Position numbers and translations under genes: made by a program
In this document: positions 56,762 through 64,000 of the stretch, piece after piece
How positions within the stretch are numbered: the stretch's first letter is position 1
Layout: each line of letters begins with the position of its first letter
Assembly (NCBI GenBank): GCA_963580455.1
Contig: OY756958.1
Coordinates: 28,594,501-28,658,500, forward strand
DNA length: 64,000 nucleotides
Source: Euonymus europaeus
Taxonomy: Eukaryota; Streptophyta; Magnoliopsida; Celastrales; Celastraceae
Direction of reading: 5' to 3'
Notes under the pieces: generated by a model
Database searches by the model: none
The model's input: the letters and a program-made list of their open reading frames with translations, nothing else
What the model was told of the DNA's origin: nothing

Positions 56762-57389
56762 CTCTGTTACGTAATCGTTTCGAACACCGAATCGACTCCA
56801 ATTCAATCAGCTCTCTGAGAATTGCACCTCTAATATTCAGAGAGAAACAGTCATGGAATTGAAAAACGGATCTATCGATAATCTAATAATAATGTTATTG
56901 TGAGATAGAGAATTTGGACAGTAGAAAGAAACTTCCTAATAATATTTTACTTACAAAAAAGAGAGAGAGAGGGAGAGAGAAAGTGGGATGACTTAAATCA
57001 AATTAGACCGTTGGATGAAAAGTCCGTAGCTGACCTACAACTTTTTTTTTTTTTTTGAAGTAGACTCCGCTGTGATATAAGTTTAGATTTGAAAAGTCAT
57101 GAATGTATTTTATTTGGAATTATGAATTTAATCATATATTTTTTCTATCAAAAAAGTTATACAATGTTTTGGGTTCATATTTATCCTTTCAAAATTTTTA
57201 AATTTATTTCATGATTTATTTAATTTTTATTTGAGAAAAAAAAATATATCATTAAATTTGTAATCTCGATTCAAATCCATCCATATTTTTTAAAAAATAA
57301 AATAAAATTTGTAATGCTCAAAAGCATTTGTGTGAGAAGATCTATTATAAAAATTTACTAACAGACCCCGAACCCGAGCTAAGAAAAAA
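56762..57389. other. RABA4 promoter side and spacer
   Basis: A short GA-rich stretch is near 56958-56980, within the likely leader or promoter of the minus-strand RABA4 gene. The rest is AT-rich. No other feature was seen. Confidence 0.5.
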
Positions 57390-57933
57390 TAGGGGTGGCA
57401 ATTTTGATGCCCCTTGCCCCGTCTCGCCCAGTTTTTTTGGTGGGGCGGCCGGCGGAACGGGGATGAAGTTTCATGTTTCCCCAACTTGATATATATGTTG
57501 TATACATATATGACATATATATGTTTATAGGGTACAAATATATGTTTATAAACCTTAATATATATATATATATATATATGTGTGTATGTATGTATGTCTA
57601 AACATTAAACATAATTTATCTAAAACTTAAATCTAAACCCTAAAGTTCTCAATCCTAAACCCTAAATTATAAACACTAATTCTAATTCACATAAAGACTA
57701 ACCCTAAAGTCTCAACTCTTTAACTTTAAGCTCTAAGTCTATCAAATCTAAACATTAAACATAATTTACTTAAATCTTAGATCTAATTATCTAAACCCTA
57801 AACTCCTTGGATCCTAAATTATAAACTCTAATCCTAATTCAACTAACACCTTCTTTAAAAAAAATTATGGGAAGTCACTTTTAAGTTCGGGGCGGGAGAA
57901 TTCGAGCCCCAATCCGCCCTGTTGCCATGTCTA
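57390..57933. mobile_element. hAT-type miniature element, 544 bp, with telomere-like repeats inside
   Basis: Ends TAGGGGTGGCAA and TTGCCATGTCTA are inverted repeats, with GGGGCGG-type words next to each. The exact 8-bp duplication AGAAAAAA flanks it (57382-57389 and 57934-57941). Inside are a TA/TG microsatellite (57558-57597) and an array of degenerate AAACCCTAAA units (about 57600-57840). No coding was found. Confidence 0.85.
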
Positions 57934-58373
57934 AGAAAAAACTCTAGGTATGCTTTTCTTGTTTTTCTTTTTTCATATAGGAGATTTTTCAACTCCTCTT
58001 GTAATTTTATTAATTGGTCATGCATTAAAATACAATTTTTTTAAAAAGGCCGATTGCAACTACTACATCAAAGAAAGGAAAATAACAGAGTTGAAAGGCC
58101 AAAACCCAAGAGTACGAGGATGGATACTACATTTAATTTTGACTTTTAGTGCATACAGACTCCATAAATTGAGATTTGAAATTTTAAAAAGGAAATTTAT
58201 TAAACTCATCATTATTTTCTTGTAGTTTGTATTAACAAATCAAACAAAAAACACAATAATATGACAGACCATGACTAAAAAAACTCCTACCCCTACCAAA
58301 AGGATATTATTGTGGAAAGTGAAAACATAATTTGGTTCATTAAGCTAGCCTGCAGACATCCTTCATGCTCTGC

Positions 58374-60154
58374 TTAACCGGCAAATGGATTGAACCGAAC
58401 GACGGGGCGGCACATAAGGGGCTCAGCAAGTGCCAAGGTGAAGCCTGTTCCTGCTTTCATATTCACTCTATCACCATCTTTGCCGACCTTCAAGTCGAAG
58501 CATTGAATCATGTTTGCTATAGCAGTGTTCATCAAGGTAAGTGCTAAGGTTGAACCGGGACTGCAGAGTCTTCTTCCGGCACCGAATGCCATGAAATTGA
58601 CAAGTTGGTTATTTTGTTCTTTGGAGGAAGACAAGAACCTTTCAGGGATGAAGTCATTAGGTTTATCCCAAGCTTCAGGGTCTCTCATTATGGCGTAAAC
58701 GTTGAAGGCCACAACAAGATCTTTTGGTATATCGAAGCCTGAAACTTTGCAAGCATCATGGGTTCTCCTTGTCTCACTTTCTTGAGAGCATCCGGATGGT
58801 TGATTAGATTGGCCACCACCCATTGCATAGTATCTGCAGATGTGCTCGTTCCTGCAATGAAAATGTCCTGCAACAAGATAAACATGCATAAGTTTCAATT
58901 TTCAAATCATATCAACAGGTTCTAAACTAATTTTTGTTTCCCTTTCCATTTCATGAAAGCTCTCAATCAAACATATTTTTAAAAACTTGATTGACATATG
59001 AAGGAGGAAAAAGCTTTCCAATGAATAATTAGTCAAGTCTGATTGCATCCAAAAAGCAAAAGCAGTTGATCGAAAACGGAACATAAAAAGCAGAGGAAAC
59101 TCATTATGTTGATGGGAACAGAGAAAACTCATGTTTTAAATTCAAATCCATATTTAATTTATTTGTTCTAAGCGTAGAAATGTATCTAAATTAATTAAGA
59201 GAAAGTTAAAGAACATATTATTACCAGAATAAAGGCTTTCACTTGGTTCCTGGTGATCTTAAAATCTGCTTTGTCATCATAATAAGCTTCCAATAGAATA
59301 TCCATGAAATCCTTGTCTTCCCTATCAACCCCTTCTCGCTTTGCTCTCTCTTCGTGCTCTTTCCACATCCTTTCCAACAACTCATCACACCTTCTGTTAA
59401 TATCCTTATCTTCCTTCTCATAATACCTGCCAACAACTTTCTTCAAAGGACCTGCCATGGCCACCATGGTCATCTTCATAGCCAAATCAAAGGACCCATC
59501 AACAAGCTCCTTCACTTCCTCCGCCTCGTTATCTTCCTCCGAACATCTGGTACTCAAAACCATCCTACAAATAGTATTATTCGTCAGCTTCATTAACTCA
59601 GACCCAACATTGAAGACCACGTCTGCACCCGCGTTTTCAAACACTTTCTGCAAATACCGATGCGGCTCCTCCCTCCTCAACTTGCGTGACCTCTCCAGCT
59701 GTTTCGCTCCGAGAAGCTCCGTCACAGTCAATTTCTTCATGTACCTCCAGTACGCTCCATACTGAGCAATAATAAACCCCGTGTTCCCGAATATTAATCG
59801 ATCACCCAAAACAGAGAAGGGTTTGGAGGAGAAAGCCACGTCGTTGAACTTAAAGACTTCGGTGGCGACGGAGACGACGGAGGAGATGAGGAGACGTACA
59901 TTTGAAGGAGCCGAATCGTAGGTACAAGAGAGGACCGTATTTTCTGGCGAGGTTTTGGAAGCATATGTGGATGTCTTTGGAGAGGAGGTGGATGTGACCG
60001 ATGAGCGGAAGAGACGGTACGGTGGACTAGGAGGGAGGCGGAGATGGGTTGTTCCTTTAGTGGATCTTCTGAAGGCGTATTGAAGGAGAAGTGTTGAGAA
60101 AAGCCATAGGAAGAAGAGAACTACGTAGTATTGGACGTCAGTGATGGTGGCCAT
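58374..60154 (-). pseudogene. Cytochrome P450 gene, CYP93-like, with several lesions
   Basis: The gene has two exons, 60154-59225 and 58866-58374. The membrane anchor is clear (YYVVLFFLWLFSTLLLQYAF), and KAFIL before the intron followed by DIFIAGTSTSADTMQW gives the I-helix. Four lesions are visible. First, between about 60025 and 59905 the normal P450 reading (PLIGH, ARKYGPLLYLRFG) is in another frame, so two compensating indels bracket it. Second, a deletion near 58770 removes about 65-80 residues with the K-helix ExxR and shifts the frame. Third, the heme loop reads FGAGRRLCSPG, one residue longer than FxxGxRxCxG. Fourth, the I-helix has Ser where AGTDT has Asp. The C-terminus PVVRFNPFAG is normal. 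A working enzyme is unlikely. CYP93 members act in flavonoid and pterocarpan oxidation. Confidence 0.85.
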
Positions 60155-60207
60155 GGCTTTTGGAGATTGTGAAGAAGTTGTGGGAGATTATGAATGCTAT
60201 CATGTGG

Positions 60208-60215
60208 ATTTATAA
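60208..60215 (-). promoter_or_regulatory. TATA box of the former P450 gene
   Basis: TTATAAAT on the minus strand lies about 55 bp upstream of the ATG at 60154. Confidence 0.45.
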
Positions 60216-60342
60216 GACAAAGAACTGTACGTGTAGCTTCTGAACGATGAAGGTGGCGAGGTGAAAATAATATTATATTGGCATGGTCGAAGCCAGGGAA
60301 GGTTTGGAGTTTTGGACGCAGCAGACTTTGACTAATGAGTGG

Positions 60343-60366
60343 ATTTATTTATTTATTTATTTATTT
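60343..60366. repeat. (TTTA)6 microsatellite
   Basis: Six ATTT-type units run without interruption, about 190 bp upstream of the P450 start. Confidence 0.9.
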
Positions 60367-61032
60367 GCAAGAGCCAATCAATATTGGAGGCCTTAAAATA
60401 AGGTAGGACGATATTGGATTTGGAGTGTTTTAATTTAATTATCTATTTTTTAATTTCCATTCGAAAATGAACCTATAATCTCGAAAGAGTGAAAGCTCTC
60501 TCTTAATCCTTGAGTTTGGAACCAAATCCCAATTAATGGACACGGTATAATATAATGTCTATTTGAATTTTATTTATTTAATTAAATTAGAGGGTGTTGA
60601 TGTTGAGGAGATATGATCGGAATGTGTCTATGCATATACGTATATTAATTTGTGAATTTTCCAATAAAAAAGCGAACACACATAAATTTAAATTTATGAA
60701 TTTTTGTGAGCACCATTTTACACACACACATATATATCAATTAGATTTATAAAAGGGACATGATTTTTGAAGTTTAAATTTACGGATGTTCATATGGAAC
60801 ACACTTATTTCAAATTCGATTGATTTTGTGAGATTGATACATGGGAGCAACTAGGATAAAAAAATGGGGAACAAATTTAGCAGCTCGAGTAGGGATATAA
60901 TATTGTAAAATAATTCTTCTATTTTGTACAAATCATACTTATCAAGCAAACCCATTAAAAAATAAAGAGTGAGCTCACTTCCTCAAGTAGACAAGACTAT
61001 TATTATGCCTTAACTAACAAGATAAATGTAAT
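60367..61032. other. AT-rich intergenic DNA
   Basis: A short CA run is near 60721. No gene or bounded element was seen. Confidence 0.5.
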
Positions 61033-61625
61033 TACTCTATCCGTTTCATAAAATAGTCTTATTTTTTTCCTTCACATAGATTAAGAAAATCTAATTAATA
61101 CCATGAGAAAATTAAATTTTACTTGTATATTTCTTAATATACCCTTAATTAATGATTTTTTTGGTATCCCAAATAGTCATACAAGGTGAAAAGTTTGGCA
61201 AGATAAGGAAGCACATTAAATAGAGATCTTTTAAACATTTAATTAATTAATTACATCCTAAAAAGTGAAATTATACTACTCCCTTTGGCCCATAAAAATA
61301 GTGCTACTCCTTTTTCACACAGATTATGAAAATGTAATTAAAAATAGTGTTACCCCTTTTTTACACAGATTATGAAAATATAATTAATGCAGTGAGAAAA
61401 TTAAATTTTATTTGTGTACTTCCTAATATGCCCTTAATTAATGATTATTTTTTTGTAGCCAAAATACTCATAGAAATATGCAAAAGTTTGTAAGATAGTG
61501 AAACACATTAAATAGAGATTTTTTAGAAATTTAATTAATTAACTACATTATAAAAAGTGAAACTAAATTACAATTTGAGACAAATAAATATAAAAGTAGG
61601 ACTATCTTTACATGACGGAGTGAAT
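61033..61625. mobile_element. Two adjacent Stowaway-like miniature elements
   Basis: A first copy starts TACTCTATCCGTTTCATAAA at 61033. A second starts TACTCCCTTTGGCCCATAAA at 61277 and ends near 61622 with the inverse CACTCCGTCATGTAAAGATA. The two share an interior (GAGAAAATTAAATTTTA, CCCTTAATTAATGATT, ACACATTAAATAGAGAT). The first lacks its right end where the second starts. A 46-bp tandem duplication lies at about 61294-61385. Ends and TA context suggest Tc1/mariner-type Stowaway. Confidence 0.65.
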
Positions 61626-63380
61626 ATAATTTGGGATATGTAAATATAGAAAATAAGGGAGTGTAATTTAAGAATCAATGCTTGCAATAAATATGATGTA
61701 AAACCTTATGAATATTTATTCTTTTATTGAATGTTAATTGAATACAAGCTGTTTAGTTAGTGGCCGATAATTGCCTCTATGCATTCTACATCTCTCCCAT
61801 TAATTTAAAGCTCATGATATCAAAAACAGAAGATTGATTAATTAATTAATTAATACCCTTAATCAACCCTACTTAATGTGAACGTTAATAGCTCTTGCAA
61901 ATGCTATCCTAATCCCCAAATTAAACGCCGCTAGTGTATTCGGATTAAAAGAAGTTTATCAAAGGATAATGGAAATAAGAGAATAAAATGGAAGGTATAA
62001 TACCTTTACAGTCTCTCATATTTTAATGGATTAAAAATGTTTGTTATTAATCTTGTTTGGATATCCATTACAAAATAAATTAAATTAAGTTTTGTTTAAT
62101 TAAATAATTTATCCTTACTTTTATGTTAAATATTACGTAAAATGGTAAAATATGCAACTGATAGCTAGATAACCTAATTTGGCACTTCCCTTCGAATGAT
62201 ACCATCTTGGGAGGCTAGGAAGTATTTTGACAAAAATTTTGTGAAATCATCCTTTCAATTCTCTTCAAAATTCTCCATTTTTTCTAATATATTTTAAGAA
62301 AATTTAGAGGAAACTCATTTTTATTATATTTCGTTCCTCCCAAATTCGTAAATTCAAATAGTGTGTTTAGATTGAGGAAAGGAAGGAAAATGAACTTCTT
62401 AATTCTCGTATTTGGATATTTTAGAAAATAATAAAGGGAGGGATTTTAAGAGAATTGAAAGAAAGAGTTTTTTTTTTTTTGTTAAAATGCTTCCTCCCAA
62501 AATGAGGTCATTTGGAGTGAAGGGAAATAAAAATTAAGTTATTTATAGGAGAATGATCTAGTTTGCCATTACACATAATACTTTAACTTAAACATAAATT
62601 AATAAATTAAACCAATTTTTTTCTTTTCTTTTCTTTTCTCTTATGATAACTATCCAAATAAGAGAAATGACAAATCAGTCATCTTTTTAACCTATCCAAA
62701 CATGAGAAATACAAAATACTTTTTATTTTATTTTCTTCTTTTTTTCTCCCTTTATGCTATGTTGGTTAGTCATAAGAACAATAACGGAAATGAGAACGAG
62801 AATTCGTTGAATTCCAATATTTGGTTGACAAATAAATTGTGACATTGATATTATATTTCAATATTTGATATTATGAATTTATGAAGGAATGGAATGAGAA
62901 TTGTTGACAAGAGATTATATTAATCATCCTATAATATTATTTTTCATTTTCTAACATCGCGTTAATGAATTTATTTTATTCTTTTTTCCTTCCCTCAATT
63001 CTAACACACCTTAAACTGTGTGTCTAATTGTCTAATTGAGACTCCTTTGGTGTCATGCAATGATGAGAAATTGAAATCGCAATGCCTGACACATACATAT
63101 TCATGACACATTCAGAGAGAAGTAGAGAACACTTCAAGTCACCCACTTTTGGTTTTTTTCCAAAAAAAAATTGGTGCGCGCGATTCTAAGGAATTTCAAG
63201 AATGAAAAATCTTTTCCAAACAATATTATTAATATGGTTTACTGGAAAATTCTACATATTTGGGACCCATTCAGAGAATACTTTCATGACCTTCTTTCGG
63301 TTGGGGACAAGTTACTGGGCTCAACTGAATTTCTTAAGAATTGTAAGAACTATCCAAATTAGATAAACAAGTTCATTATT
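61626..63380. other. AT-rich intergenic tail
   Basis: No gene was supported. It has poly-T runs (62467-62480) and a CTTTT microsatellite near 62621-62640. The 63-residue open frame at 63171-63362 has no recognisable domain. Confidence 0.5.
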
Positions 63381-63674
63381 CCCCTCCGTTCTTATTTGAT
63401 ATGTTATATTTATATTTTTGTTTGTCTCAAATTACAGTCCATTTTTTTATTAAAAACAAGTAAAAATAACTAATTTACTAATATACCATCATTTTTGTGT
63501 GCATCTTTTTCAATAATTGACATTAAATTATAACACTAATAAGGTGTGAGTATAGTGATCTTAATGAATGAACGATATATTAGAAATAAAACTAATTAAA
63601 TTTATTTTTTAATTGTATTAATTATTTTTTTAATCTATACGAAAAAAAGATGTCTGTAAAATAAGTACGGAGAT
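63381..63674. mobile_element. Stowaway-like miniature element
   Basis: Left end CCCCTCCGTTCTTATTT and the inverse of the right end TATCTCCGTACTTATTT are terminal inverted repeats. The interior resembles the split element at 26470-26706. No coding is present. Confidence 0.6.
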
Positions 63675-64000
63675 AATAATAAGATTCGCTCAACAATGAT
63701 GATTTCAGCCGCACAACAAAACTTTTCAAAATTAATTTTATCAATATATATTTCCAATTTTGTTCTCTATTGATTGATTACTAATTTACTATGACTTTGT
63801 TTATTGAATGAAGTTGCAAAAATCAATAAAAAAAAATTCCAGTTTTCAAAATTGACAACTCTATTATTTATTTATTTATTAAAAGTTTGTTCTAGCATTC
63901 GTCGTGAAGCCCAGTGGAAACTAATATTGAAGTGATGCAAACTTCATACTTGCCTTGAAGAAGAAAAAAAATACAAGATATTGTTCTTAATTTACTGTTC
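63675..64000. other. AT-rich end of window
   Basis: No gene or element with definable ends was seen. Confidence 0.5.

Noticed and set aside
63171..63362. 63-residue open frame near the window end
   Set aside because: No domain, no clear promoter and no splice partner; length is within chance for this DNA.

Overview
The window is nuclear DNA of a flowering plant, almost certainly a eudicot. Most genes contain GT-AG introns, intergenic DNA is AT-rich, and the protein families are plant ones: A20/AN1 stress-associated protein, DRT100-type LRR protein, RABA4 GTPase, AKS/FBH-type bHLH, CYP93-like P450 and KIB/DUF295 F-box proteins. Transposons of plant types fill much of the space. I could not narrow the species further.

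Bases 1-24300 form the gene-rich part. In order they hold a minus-strand conserved gene of unknown function (225-1284), an A20/AN1 stress-associated protein (5533-6078), ribosomal protein eL31 (8242-9828), the CtIP/Sae2-type DNA-end-processing protein COM1/GR1 (11638-14080), a minus-strand DRT100-like LRR protein (15701-16816) and a SURP plus G-patch splicing-factor-like protein (20059-24263). Small hAT-type miniature elements with 8-bp target duplications sit between them (14294-14704, 17234-17592).

Bases 24300-53600 are mostly mobile DNA around one intact gene. A 6.0-kb Ty1/copia retrotransposon (26707-32753, minus orientation, LTRs differing at 3 of 419 sites) lies inside an older miniature element. 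The bHLH gene (34639-36563) follows. Next come a 5'-truncated DUF295 F-box relic fused to SINE-like sequence, a complete 332-bp TRIM element (38313-38644), RNase H and amidase relics, hairpin and foldback sequences, a second DUF295 relic, and a 7.4-kb CACTA (En/Spm) transposon (43217-50595) with an apparently intact TNPA-like gene and a broken TNPD-like transposase. A 1.04-kb hAT-type element lies at 51561-52596.

Bases 53600-64000 hold a RABA4-type Rab GTPase (54105-56761, minus), a hAT-type element carrying telomere-like CCTAAA runs (57390-57933), a broken CYP93-like P450 gene (58374-60154, minus) and an AT-rich tail with Stowaway-like elements.

The genes do not form a pathway; they are neighbours, each with its own promoter. 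I found no convincing previously undescribed system. The best leads are a tRNA-like hairpin with pol III-type boxes between gag and pol of the copia element, a perfect 16-bp-stem hairpin at 39936-39974, a DUF295 open frame whose first codons come from SINE sequence, and a duplicated intron segment that supplies the bHLH gene with its splice acceptor. Exon boundaries were read by eye from GT-AG sites and frame continuity; no alignment or transcript was available.
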